This document shows positions 1-8,356 of a DNA stretch of 64,000 bases, piece after piece. Both the position numbers and the translations under genes were made by a program. The notes below the pieces were generated by a model. The model was given only the letters and a program-made list of their open reading frames with translations. It was not told the origin of the DNA and searched no databases. The stretch comes from Halanaerobium saccharolyticum (GTDB lineage Bacteria; Bacillota; Halanaerobiia; Halanaerobiales; Halanaerobiaceae): the NCBI RefSeq assembly GCF_003259895.1, contig NZ_QLME01000004.1, forward strand, positions 62,001 through 126,000, in the 5' to 3' direction. The stretch's first letter is position 1. Each line of letters starts with the position of its first letter.

Positions 1-380
1 TCTGCCTTCTCAATTGTATCAATTGGTGTTCCTAAAAGCTCTACATTCAAATCTTTTAAAATATTTGTTTCTTCTAAGTCAATTGCCAGATTTAGAGCAA
101 TCTGGCCTCCTAAAGTAGGAATTAATCCATCCGGATTTTCCTTTTTCAAAATTTCTATAATACTTTCAACAGTTAAAGGTTCAATATAAACTCGATCAGC
201 CATATTCTCATCTGTCATAATGGTGGCTGGATTACTGTTAACAAGTACAACTTCCAGACCTTCTTCTTTAAGTGCACGACAGGCCTGACTGCCAGAATAA
301 TCAAATTCTGCTGCCTGTCCAATAATAATCGGGCCGGAACCAATAACCATAACTTTTTTAATATCTTCTCGTTTAGGCAT
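1..380 (-). CDS. carB: Carbamoyl-phosphate synthase large subunit, partial (N-terminal part)
   Basis: The gene runs off the left edge, so only about the first 126 residues are present. Reading down from the ATG at 380 gives a typical CarB start ([20 protein letters not shown]), followed by the [10 protein letters not shown] segment of the first ATP-grasp carboxyphosphate domain. The enzyme makes carbamoyl phosphate from bicarbonate, ATP and the ammonia delivered by CarA, for pyrimidine and arginine synthesis. An AGGAGG ribosome site precedes the start. The start lies inside the end of carA (8-base overlap), which implies translational coupling in a carAB operon. Confidence 0.96.
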   Translation of the reverse strand, partial: MPKREDIKKVMVIGSGPIIIGQAAEFDYSGSQACRALKEEGLEVVLVNSNPATIMTDENMADRVYIEPLTVESIIEILKKENPDGLIPTLGGQIALNLAIDLEETNILKDLNVELLGTPIDTIEKA

Positions 381-1461
381 CTTTTCCTCCTTTAAACATT
401 TCTATAAATTGATCAAATAAATAGTGTGAGTCTTCCGGACCCGGAGATGCTTCTGGATGATACTGGACAGAAAAAGCCTGATATTTTTGATGTTTAAAAC
501 CTTCTACTGTTTTATCATTTACATTAATGTGAGTTAACTCCAGTTCCAGATCAAGCAAAGATTCTTCCCTGATTGCAAAACCATGATTTTGAGAAGTAAT
601 ATAGACTCTATTTGTACTTAAGTCTTTAACCGGATGATTTGCTCCCCGATGACCGAATTTAAGTTTATATGTGTCAGCACCACAGGCTCGACCTAAAAGC
701 TGATGGCCAAGACAGATTCCAAAAATCACAACTTCACCCAAAAGATTAGCAATTGTATCTGCCACATAGTCTGCAGCTTCCGGATCTCCTGGTCCATTCG
801 AAAACATTACTCCATCAGGTTCAAAATCTAAAATTTTCCTGGCTGAAGTACTGGCCGGAACCATTATTACTTCACAATTTCGCTTTAGAAGTGAATTCTT
901 AATATTTGCTTTAGCCCCACAGTCAACTAAAACTACCTTATATTTATTTCCTGCTCCATATTTTTTTATTTTTTTCCTGCTGACGAGTGAAACTAAATCT
1001 CGACCAGACAGGCCTGGAGCTTCTTTTGCTTTCTCTATTAATTTTTCTTCACCTAAATTTTCAGTAGTTATGATTCCACGCATTGTTCCCTGTCGCCGAA
1101 GTATTTTAGTAAGAGCTCTGGTGTCTATTCCGCTGATTGCTGTAATCCCATTTTCATTTAAGTATTTCTCAAGTTTTCTTTTCAGGCGCCAATTTTCTGG
1201 TTCCTCAGCAAATTCTTTGACAATAAAACCATTAACATGTGATTTAGAAGACTCAAAATCATCAGTATTAATTCCATAATTACCTATCAAAGGATAAGTC
1301 ATGCATACTATTTCTCCTTTATAGGAAGGATCAGTTAAAATTTCCTGATATCCAGTCATGCTGGTGTTAAAAACAATTTCGCCAGCACTTTCTTTTTCAG
1401 CCCCAAAAATTTCTCCTTCGAAAATACTCCCTTCTTCTAGAACAAGTTTTGCTTTTTTCAT
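373..1461 (-). CDS. carA: Carbamoyl-phosphate synthase small (glutaminase) subunit
   Basis: 362 residues, normal length for CarA. The N-terminal CPSase small-chain domain covers about residues 1-150. The class I glutamine amidotransferase domain follows, with the nucleophile Cys250 in [11 protein letters not shown] and the His/Glu pair in [13 protein letters not shown] near residue 338. It releases ammonia from glutamine and channels it to CarB. The ATG has a GGAGG site nine bases upstream. The leader (1585-1767) carries a promoter, a PyrR-type binding hairpin and a terminator, so the operon is probably controlled by pyrimidine-dependent attenuation. The arginine branch may be served by the same enzyme. 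Confidence 0.97.
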   Translation of the reverse strand: MKKAKLVLEEGSIFEGEIFGAEKESAGEIVFNTSMTGYQEILTDPSYKGEIVCMTYPLIGNYGINTDDFESSKSHVNGFIVKEFAEEPENWRLKRKLEKYLNENGITAISGIDTRALTKILRRQGTMRGIITTENLGEEKLIEKAKEAPGLSGRDLVSLVSRKKIKKYGAGNKYKVVLVDCGAKANIKNSLLKRNCEVIMVPASTSARKILDFEPDGVMFSNGPGDPEAADYVADTIANLLGEVVIFGICLGHQLLGRACGADTYKLKFGHRGANHPVKDLSTNRVYITSQNHGFAIREESLLDLELELTHINVNDKTVEGFKHQKYQAFSVQYHPEASPGPEDSHYLFDQFIEMFKGGKDA

Positions 1462-1584
1462 TGAACTACCTCCACTTTTTTTCTTTTACTAGAATCACTC
1501 CAGTGATTTTAGAAATTCTACTTTATTACTTTACTTCTTTATTCCCTTAATCTGCTTTTAAATCAAAGCACTAAAGTTTATTGA

Positions 1585-1626
1585 TAAAAATAAAACCCTC
1601 GCACCAGAAAGAATGGTTTGAAGGTT
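1585..1626 (-). terminator. Attenuator terminator in the carAB leader
   Basis: On the minus strand the arms at 1614-1626 and 1594-1606 pair over 13 positions with two mismatches and one G-U. A T-rich tract follows. It lies between the PyrR-type hairpin and carA, as expected for the terminator of a pyr attenuator. Confidence 0.75.
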
Positions 1627-1677
1627 AAAATTGATATAGTTAGACTATAAAATGCTAAATATAGCTATACCTGTATA

Positions 1678-1710
1678 CCTTTACCAGCCTCTCTGGACTG
1701 ATTTAAAAGG
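1678..1710 (-). promoter_or_regulatory. PyrR-binding hairpin (pyrimidine attenuator)
   Basis: The minus strand contains AGTCCAGAGAGGCT inside a stem closed by CCTTT and AAAGG. This matches the conserved PyrR-binding loop of pyr operon leaders in Firmicutes. In that family, UMP-loaded PyrR stabilises the hairpin (the anti-antiterminator) and lets the downstream terminator form. The pyrR gene itself is not in the window. Confidence 0.82.
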
Positions 1711-1738
1711 AAATTATATTCTTTTATTATTGTTGTAT

Positions 1739-1767
1739 AGTTTACCATTTAAAAATTAAACTGTCAA
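1739..1767 (-). promoter_or_regulatory. Promoter of carAB
   Basis: Minus-strand TTGACA (1762-1767), a 17-base spacer and TAAACT (1739-1744). The start of transcription would fall just upstream of the PyrR-binding hairpin. Confidence 0.6.
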
Positions 1768-1844
1768 TAGAGAAGCTAAGATTAAGAAAATTAATTATTT
1801 TAGCTTAATTGGTACTTAATTTAATAGCAATTTATTAATTTTTA

Positions 1845-3557
1845 TTAAATTTTTCTGGCCTTATACTTAGTATGCAGTAACTTATGTGCAATTTCACTAC
1901 CTGGTTTTTCAAGATAGTTATCATATAATTTTTTTATATAAGGATTTTCGTGAGATTTTCTCATTTTTTTACTTTTATCAATTTTATAAATAGCCTGCTG
2001 CCTTTTTTCTAAAACATTTTTATCAGAGGAAATAGGCTGGCCACCTCCGCCCATACACCCACCCGGGCAGGCCATAAACTCTATAAAATCAAATTCTTCT
2101 CCATCTTTGATCATTTCCATTACTTTACGTGCATTACCAAGTCCATTAGCAACTGCAGCTCTTAGTTTTAAACCACCAATCTCTACTTCAGCCTTCTTTA
2201 TTCCTTCCAGCCCTCTTACAGCTTCAAATTCAATTTTCCCAAGTTCTTCTCCAGTGATTAATTCAGTGGCTGTTCTCAGAGCTGCTTCCATTACTCCACC
2301 TGTAGTTCCAAAAATATCTGCTGCCCCAGATGAAACTCCTAATAATTCGTCATATTCACTCTCTTCTAAATTAAGAAAATCAATGCCTGCTGATTTAATA
2401 ATAGAAGCAAGTTCTCTGGTGGTTAAAACATAATCTACATCCCCGGCCATTTCTTCTCTTTTAGCTTCGAATTTTTTAGCTGTACAGGGCATTATTGAGA
2501 CTACAACAATCTTATCAGAATCAATACCTGCTTCCTTAGCATAATAGCTTTTAGCAACTGCTCCAAACATCTGCTGTGGTGATTTAGCAGATGAAAGATT
2601 ATCCAGATATTCGGGATAAAAGTGCTCAATAAATTTAATCCAGCCCGGACTGCAGGAAGTAAATAGAGGCAATTTACCATCATTATTTATTCTATCAATT
2701 AGTTCTGTTCCTTCCTCCATAATTGTTAAATCAGCTGCAAAATTAGTATCAAAAACTGCATCAAAGCCCAGTCTTTTTAAGGCTGTAACCAGCTGACCCG
2801 TAGATATATCTCCAGCCTGATTTGAAAACGGCTCGGAAATTGCAACTCTAACCGCAGGTGCAGTCTGAACAACTACATGTTTAGTTTCATCATTTAAAAT
2901 ATCTAAAACTGATTCTTTTTGGTAAAGTTCGTGTAAGGCCCCTGTTGGACAGGAAAGAATACACTGGCCACAGTTAGTACATTCTACATTCCCCATGCCT
3001 CTATCTTTAAAAGTTGTAACTACAGTCTCCGGGCCTCTATTTGCTGTTGTAAAAATTCCTATTCCCTGTACTTCTTCACATTTTCTGATACAGCGATTAC
3101 AGCTGATGCATTTTTCTGGTTCCCTGATAACTGCATAACTTGAGTTATCAACACTATCACCGCGTTTTATGGGATCTAATCTCATCTTAGATAGCCCAAT
3201 ATCTTCAGCGATATCCTTTAATTCACAATTACTGGCCCGACTGCAGGTTAAACAGTTTAGCTGACAGTCAATATTATGAGTTGCAATAATTAATTCAAAT
3301 AAGTTTTTCCTCAGATCTCTTACCTTTTTAGAATGAGTTTTTATTTTCATTCCTTCTTCAATCTCAGTTGCACAGGCAGGTTTAAGCAGATCTTCTCCTT
3401 CAACCTCTACTACACATAACCTACAGCCACCGTAAATTGACAATCCATCTTCATAACAGAGAGTGGGAATATTTATATTTGCTTTTTTAGCTGCATCTAA
3501 AATACTAATTTTTTCTTCCAGTTCAATATTGAGTCCATCAATTTCTGCTCTAAGCAT
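1845..3557 (-). CDS. hydA: [FeFe] hydrogenase catalytic (alpha) subunit
   Basis: About 570 residues. It has an N-terminal plant-type [2Fe-2S] domain (CYEDGLSIYGGCRLC, then a further Cys), a His-Cys3 [4Fe-4S] site (HNIDC...CLTC...C), and two ferredoxin [4Fe-4S] sites near residues 150-205. The H-cluster domain shows all three signatures: TSCSPGW near 300, MPCTAKKFE near 357 and ACPGGCMGGGGQP near 495. A small-subunit-like tail follows. It reduces protons to H2 in the cytoplasm with electrons from HydB/C. I chose the ATG at 3557 because it has a GGAGG site seven bases upstream; an upstream TTG at 3572 has none. It overlaps hydB by 8 bases. Confidence 0.96.
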   Translation of the reverse strand: MLRAEIDGLNIELEEKISILDAAKKANINIPTLCYEDGLSIYGGCRLCVVEVEGEDLLKPACATEIEEGMKIKTHSKKVRDLRKNLFELIIATHNIDCQLNCLTCSRASNCELKDIAEDIGLSKMRLDPIKRGDSVDNSSYAVIREPEKCISCNRCIRKCEEVQGIGIFTTANRGPETVVTTFKDRGMGNVECTNCGQCILSCPTGALHELYQKESVLDILNDETKHVVVQTAPAVRVAISEPFSNQAGDISTGQLVTALKRLGFDAVFDTNFAADLTIMEEGTELIDRINNDGKLPLFTSCSPGWIKFIEHFYPEYLDNLSSAKSPQQMFGAVAKSYYAKEAGIDSDKIVVVSIMPCTAKKFEAKREEMAGDVDYVLTTRELASIIKSAGIDFLNLEESEYDELLGVSSGAADIFGTTGGVMEAALRTATELITGEELGKIEFEAVRGLEGIKKAEVEIGGLKLRAAVANGLGNARKVMEMIKDGEEFDFIEFMACPGGCMGGGGQPISSDKNVLEKRQQAIYKIDKSKKMRKSHENPYIKKLYDNYLEKPGSEIAHKLLHTKYKARKI

Positions 3558-4782
3558 AAATTTTACCTCCAAACTTTAATTCTTTGCCATAGTTTTCAAT
3601 AACCGATGTAATAAAATTAAGAGAAGACTGTCCCAGTCCACAGCGAGCTGCTAATCTGATAGTGTTGCCAATATCTGAAATTAACTCAGTCTCTATTTTC
3701 CTATCTTCTTCTTTAAATGCATTTAATATTTTGTTAATCTGCCTATTTCCTTCTCGACAGGGAAAACAGGTGCCACAGGTTTCATCCATATAAAATCTGG
3801 AAACATTTAACATCAAATCTATAAGATCATGTTTTTTACTTACTGCAATAACCGCTCCTGAGCCCAGACTACTGCCTCTCTTTTCAAATGCCTGATAACT
3901 GTAGGGGAAATCTAAATCTTCTGCTTTAATTACTGCAGTTGAAATCCCTCCAGGTATCACAAATCTTAAATCCTCATTTCCTTTAATTCCTCCACCTAAA
4001 TCATAAATTATTTCTGCAAGAGTGATTTGGGCAAACTCAACTTCATAAAGTCCTGGTTTATTTAAATCACCACTTAAGCACAGCAGTTTTGTTCCCTTAC
4101 TGCCTTTAATTCCAAGTTCTGAAAATTCTTCTGAATCCGGATTTAAAACTTCTGCGGCACAGCATAAACTCTCCACATTATTTACCACTGTCGGTTGCTT
4201 AAACAATCCTTTCTCAATCGGATAAGGAGGTTTAATCCGGGAACGTCCCCTTTTTCCTTCAATGGAATTAATTAATGATGTTTCATCACCACAAACATAA
4301 GCCCCTGCTCCTCTAATCAGTTTTAATTCTAATTTAAAATCACTGTCAAATAAATTAGCATCTAGAATTTTTTTCTCTCTCGCAGTTTCAATTATTTCAG
4401 AAAATATCTCAATTGATTTTGAATATTCCCCTCTAATATAAATATAAGCCTTATCTGCCCCAACAGCATAAGCGGCAAGCATAATACCTTCCAGAACTTT
4501 AAGCGGTCTTTCTTCCAGTAAATATCTATCTTTAAAAGTTCCGGGTTCTCCCTCATCAGCATTACAGACCACATATTTTTCTTTTCCCTCAACCTCTGCG
4601 GCCATTTCCCATTTAATTCCTGTGGGAAATCCCGCTCCTCCACGTCCTTTTAAACCTGAATCTTTTACTTTTTTAATTGTTTTTTCTCTACCAATTCGAA
4701 GTGCATTTTTTATTGATTTGAATTCATAATTGGAGATATCCAGCAGTTTATCTCCTTTAAGATATAATTTTTCTTGAGCCAT
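3550..4782 (-). CDS. hydB: NADH-dependent hydrogenase beta subunit (NuoF-like)
   Basis: 410 residues, matching only the NuoF core. The NADH/FMN glycine-rich segment GLKGRGGAGFPTGIKWE lies near residues 44-60, the FMN region GAGAYVCGDETSLINSIEG is central, and the [4Fe-4S] site CGTCFPCREGN with a later Cys is near the C-terminus. Bifurcating HydB/HndC proteins are usually 540-620 residues because they add an N-terminal [2Fe-2S] domain and a C-terminal ferredoxin domain; both are missing here. It probably oxidises NADH and passes electrons to HydA. It lies between hydC and hydA, with a good AAAGGAG site before the ATG. Confidence 0.95.
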   Translation of the reverse strand: MAQEKLYLKGDKLLDISNYEFKSIKNALRIGREKTIKKVKDSGLKGRGGAGFPTGIKWEMAAEVEGKEKYVVCNADEGEPGTFKDRYLLEERPLKVLEGIMLAAYAVGADKAYIYIRGEYSKSIEIFSEIIETAREKKILDANLFDSDFKLELKLIRGAGAYVCGDETSLINSIEGKRGRSRIKPPYPIEKGLFKQPTVVNNVESLCCAAEVLNPDSEEFSELGIKGSKGTKLLCLSGDLNKPGLYEVEFAQITLAEIIYDLGGGIKGNEDLRFVIPGGISTAVIKAEDLDFPYSYQAFEKRGSSLGSGAVIAVSKKHDLIDLMLNVSRFYMDETCGTCFPCREGNRQINKILNAFKEEDRKIETELISDIGNTIRLAARCGLGQSSLNFITSVIENYGKELKFGGKIYA

Positions 4783-4826
4783 AAGCTCACTCCTTTCAAA
4801 ACGCTCCTATAAAATTGAAGTTAAAG

Positions 4827-5258
4827 CTACATACAGTCATTTAAAATTTCCAGTGCCTTATTTTTATTTATTTTTGTGAATATCTTATTATTAACCATCA
4901 TTACTGGTCCCTCTCCACAGTGGCCCAGACATTCTACCACCTCTAATGTAAATTTTTTATCCTCTGTAGTCTGATGACTTTTTAAACCCAAATATGACTT
5001 TACAGCCCTTAAAACAGAATCGGATTCGTTGAGATGACAGGAAATACTGTCACAAATCCTTATTATATATTTCCCGGTCGGTTCAGTATAAAACATTGAA
5101 TAAAATGAAATTACTCCATAAACATTTGCCCGTGCTAGTTGATATTTCTCAGACAAATTTTCAATTTCAGCTTCCGGAATATAACCATAAGTGATCTGAA
5201 TTTGATGCAGTTTTTCTAAAAGACTGTCCTGATAAAATAAAGATTTAAGCTTATCCAT
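4827..5258 (-). CDS. hydC: NADH-dependent hydrogenase gamma subunit (NuoE-like)
   Basis: 143 residues, a thioredoxin-like [2Fe-2S] protein of the NuoE/24 kDa family. The four cluster ligands are visible as CDSISC near residues 83-88 and CLGHC near residue 125. The N-terminal helical part (YGYIPEAEIENLSEKYQLARANVYGVISFYSMF region) is typical of the family. It is the first gene of hydCBA and shuttles electrons between HydB and HydA. The gap to hydB is 44 bases. Confidence 0.94.
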   Translation of the reverse strand: MDKLKSLFYQDSLLEKLHQIQITYGYIPEAEIENLSEKYQLARANVYGVISFYSMFYTEPTGKYIIRICDSISCHLNESDSVLRAVKSYLGLKSHQTTEDKKFTLEVVECLGHCGEGPVMMVNNKIFTKINKNKALEILNDCM

Positions 5259-5365
5259 TAATAACCAACCCCTTTGTGATATTTTTAACTAAATTTATCA
5301 AATACTTGTGAATTTTCAGTCTTTTTAACCAACAAGTAGATGCCTCTTTTTTTTTTGTTAAGTTA

Positions 5366-5395
5366 ATAATATCACATCTCAACCATTATAATCAA
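5366..5395 (-). promoter_or_regulatory. Putative promoter of hydCBA
   Basis: Minus-strand TTGATT (5390-5395), an 18-base spacer and TATTAT (5366-5371), about 110 bases upstream of hydC. The match is to consensus only. Confidence 0.4.
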
Positions 5396-5439
5396 ATGTT
5401 AATAACTTTTTTTATAAATTATAGAATTAGCTTGGGATA

Positions 5440-5490
5440 GTTCCAAAAAACCGGCCAACTCTGGCTAATCTAATAGAGTTGATCCGGTTT
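5440..5490 (-). terminator. Terminator of the HdrB/GltD-like operon
   Basis: A long hairpin whose arms begin AAACCGG and end CCGGTTT, with an inner CAACTCT/AGAGTTG stem. On the minus strand a run of six T follows. It separates this operon from hydCBA downstream. Read on the plus strand there is no T-run. Confidence 0.8.
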
Positions 5491-5547
5491 AAATTTATAA
5501 CAATATTATCTTTTTATCTCAGCCAGTTTTGCAAATCACTATCTTCT

Positions 5548-6315
5548 TTAAGATAAAACTTTTTGCATTTTTTTCTTAGTTTTATATCTATTTACCCAGC
5601 TCTCTATTGGTGTTCCGAGTCCCGGAAACTCAGACTCTGAGGTCCAGACAGGACCAAAAATCAAATCTAAAATATGAACTGCCTTTTTACCACCCTTTGT
5701 CATAGATTCTCTACAGGCAGCACAGTAAGTTACTAAATGTTCGGTTTCAAACTCACCTGTTCTTCTATCCATTACTTTTTGAGCTAAGTCCGGATTAGCA
5801 GGTACCACCATCCCACCAAAACCACAGCATCTTGTATTTTCCTTGGTGTGTGGTGGTTCTTCGGTATTATAACCAAGCTGATCTAAAATCCATCTTATTC
5901 CATTATGAATATCCTCTCTATCTCTGGTAGAACAGGAATCATGAACTCCGATAGTTAAATCACTTTTTTCAGCTTTAGCAGCGGTACCTTCAGGCATACC
6001 AATTTCAGGCATTAATTCCCAGAGAGAAGTGACCTTTTGTTCTGGACTATTAGCTGACATTGTTAAATAACATGACTGACAGGCCACAATTATCTCATCT
6101 GCCCCCAGTTTATCTATTTCTGACTGCAGACCAGCATAGCGCTCCTTAAACTTATCATACTGTCCTAAAGCCTTTGTCGGCTTACCACAGCATTTTAGAA
6201 TTGCACCAGTACCTGGTAATTTATTTTTTAAATACTTAATTACTTCTTCCACTAACTCAGGTCTATATGAAGATAAACTACAACCTGGAATAAATACTCT
6301 TTTTGTTTTTGCCAT
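5548..6315 (-). CDS. HdrB-like iron-sulfur protein (two CCG domains)
   Basis: 255 residues. Both cysteine-rich CCG motifs are complete: GCSL...LKCCGKP...CQSC in the first half and HDSC...TRCCGFGG...CAAC in the second. This is the pattern that binds non-cubane [4Fe-4S] clusters in heterodisulfide reductase subunit B and relatives. The start ATG overlaps the stop of the upstream flavoprotein by one base (TAATG), so the two are surely co-expressed and probably form one complex. The physiological acceptor is unknown: in non-methanogens such modules reduce thiol/disulfide or unknown substrates. No methanogenesis genes are present. Confidence 0.85.
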   Translation of the reverse strand: MAKTKRVFIPGCSLSSYRPELVEEVIKYLKNKLPGTGAILKCCGKPTKALGQYDKFKERYAGLQSEIDKLGADEIIVACQSCYLTMSANSPEQKVTSLWELMPEIGMPEGTAAKAEKSDLTIGVHDSCSTRDREDIHNGIRWILDQLGYNTEEPPHTKENTRCCGFGGMVVPANPDLAQKVMDRRTGEFETEHLVTYCAACRESMTKGGKKAVHILDLIFGPVWTSESEFPGLGTPIESWVNRYKTKKKMQKVLS

Positions 6316-8087
6316 TATTTAGTATCCTCCTCATCAACCGCAGCCCTGGTTGTTGTAAATAATTTTGAAAAACCTAATCTCTGATGCCATTTAATTGCAT
6401 TGTGACCTTTAATAGGTGATTCTCCATTATTTTCTTTAACAAGTATCTTTCTCAACTGCATAAATTTATCTTTTATTTCAAAATCATTGGGGCAGGCAAT
6501 TGTACATTGACTGCACATATTACAGGAAAAATAGACTAGAGGATCTACTTCATCTTTTTTAACTCTTTCAAATAATTCTTTCGGGGAATCACTATATTCA
6601 TCTAACATAATACATTCTTTAATACATTCCTTACATTCACATTCCAGACAGCGCAGTGCTTCTCCCATAGCTTCTGCAGTATTGAATCCTAATTCTACTT
6701 CTTTAAAATTATTTTTTCTTTCTTCAAGATTAAGCATCCGCATATCTATTCGTCTGCGAACCGGCTCTTCTCTAGTTAATTCTTTTTGAAGTTTACTTTC
6801 ATAAGCTCCTTCTTCTTCACGATTTTCTGTAAGTTCTTTACTATTTAAGTAGCGATCAATAGATTCTGCAGCTTTTTTACCGTGTGACATTGCTTCTACT
6901 GCAAGCAGTGGTTTTCCTATACAGTCTCCACCACCAAACACATTCTCGACTTCTGACTGCAGAGTAAGCTGATCTACTTCTTTAATATTTAGTTGTTCAT
7001 TCATAAAAGATGTGTCAGCTCTCTGACCAATTGCAAAAATAACATTATCCGCTTCTATAGTTTTAAGATTATCTTCACAATAATCAGGATTAAAATTACC
7101 AGCTTCATCAAATACCTGAGTACATTCTTTAAAAGTCATCGATTCAACTTTCTTATTTCCTCCAATTTTTTGAGGACCCCAGCCGGGATGCATTATTATT
7201 CCTTCTTCTTCGGCATCTTCAACTTCCCAGGAATGGGCTGGCATTTCATTTCTACATTCAAGGCAGGCAACATGTATCTCTTCTGCGCCAACTCTCCAGG
7301 CAGTTCTGGCAACATCCATTGCCACATTTCCACCACCAATAACTACCACTTTTTTACCAATTTTAACTTCTTGGTTCAAACCAGCTTTTCTTAGAAAATC
7401 TGCTCCTTCTAATACTCCCTCAAGATCTGAACCTTCAACTGGTATCATAACTGCATCATGGGCTCCTACTGCTACAAATACTGCATCATAATCATTTTTT
7501 AAAGCCTCAAAATCAATATCTTTGCCTACTTCTTTATTTAGATGAATATTGACTCCTAACTTTTCTAAAATACTGTATTCCCGATCGATTACAGTTTCCG
7601 GTAATCTATAAGCTGGAATACCTACTCTCAACATTCCGCCAACTACTGGTAGAGATTCAAATATTTCCACCTGATGACCCTTTTTCTGCAAATCATAGGC
7701 TGCTGTTGCTCCTGCCGGACCAGCTCCAATAATTGCAATTTTTTTACCGGTTTCTGGTGCTCTAGAAAGATCCCACTTTTCAGGATCATCTGCCATATCT
7801 GCAGCAAAACGTTTTAGATTTTTAATTGAAAGTGCTGCTTCAATTTCTCCCCGTTTGCATTCTTCTTCACAAGGATGAGCGCAGACTCTTCCTAAAATAC
7901 CAGGAAAAGGAATAGTTTTCCTGATTAACTCCAGAGCTTGCCGATATTTACCCTCTCCTATTAAGGTAACATAACCCTGGACATCTATATTCAGGGGACA
8001 TCTGGACTGACAGTAAGGTGATTCATCTGCTAAACAGTCGTTAATAATCTCATTAATTTCTCTGACCAAATTTTCACTTAGTTGCAC
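6315..8087 (-). CDS. GltD-like FAD/NAD(P) oxidoreductase with HdrC-like ferredoxin tail
   Basis: 590 residues. The N-terminus has the four-Cys [4Fe-4S] domain seen in glutamate synthase small subunits (CQSRCPLNID, then CAHPCEEECKRGE near residue 70). An FAD dinucleotide fold (IGAGPAGATAAYDL, near 120) and an NAD(P) fold (VIGGGNVAMDVA, near 250) follow. The C-terminal part has two [4Fe-4S] motifs (CLECECKECIKEC and CNMCSQCTIACP), like HdrC. It probably draws electrons from NAD(P)H and feeds the HdrB-like partner. Translation starts at a GTG (8087) with an AAGGAGG site. No GltB subunit is nearby, so glutamate synthase function is unlikely. Confidence 0.86.
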   Translation of the reverse strand: MQLSENLVREINEIINDCLADESPYCQSRCPLNIDVQGYVTLIGEGKYRQALELIRKTIPFPGILGRVCAHPCEEECKRGEIEAALSIKNLKRFAADMADDPEKWDLSRAPETGKKIAIIGAGPAGATAAYDLQKKGHQVEIFESLPVVGGMLRVGIPAYRLPETVIDREYSILEKLGVNIHLNKEVGKDIDFEALKNDYDAVFVAVGAHDAVMIPVEGSDLEGVLEGADFLRKAGLNQEVKIGKKVVVIGGGNVAMDVARTAWRVGAEEIHVACLECRNEMPAHSWEVEDAEEEGIIMHPGWGPQKIGGNKKVESMTFKECTQVFDEAGNFNPDYCEDNLKTIEADNVIFAIGQRADTSFMNEQLNIKEVDQLTLQSEVENVFGGGDCIGKPLLAVEAMSHGKKAAESIDRYLNSKELTENREEEGAYESKLQKELTREEPVRRRIDMRMLNLEERKNNFKEVELGFNTAEAMGEALRCLECECKECIKECIMLDEYSDSPKELFERVKKDEVDPLVYFSCNMCSQCTIACPNDFEIKDKFMQLRKILVKENNGESPIKGHNAIKWHQRLGFSKLFTTTRAAVDEEDTK

Positions 8088-8154
8088 TTAATATCCTCCT
8101 TATTAATGAATGCTATTTCTTTCACAATTGAATCTAAAAAAATATCTTACTCTT

Positions 8155-8183
8155 ATTATAACTTGATATGATTTTTTTGTCTT
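8155..8183 (-). promoter_or_regulatory. Putative promoter of the GltD/HdrB-like operon
   Basis: A perfect minus-strand TATAAT (8155-8160), 17 bases from AAGACA (8178-8183), about 70 bases before the GTG start. Confidence 0.5.
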
Positions 8184-8356
8184 TGTTCACCATCTATAAA
8201 TTATATCTGCTTTTTTGTTCAATATCCCAAAAATCAGAATTTTTTATAGTCCTAACAATACTATCATTTAAATCTTTGTTGTTTTAAGCCATATTTTTTC
8301 AGTAAATTCTTAGTTCATTAGAATATAATTGGTAATAATTCTATCAAATTAGAATA

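Noticed and set aside
3558-3572. Longer hydA starting at a TTG (3572)
   Set aside because: No ribosome site precedes the TTG; the ATG at 3557 has GGAGG at good spacing and gives the normal HydA N-terminus.
6993-7394. 133-codon plus-strand frame inside the GltD-like gene
   Set aside because: It is antisense to conserved FAD/NAD(P) motifs; composition is that of a complement frame and no ribosome site is seen.
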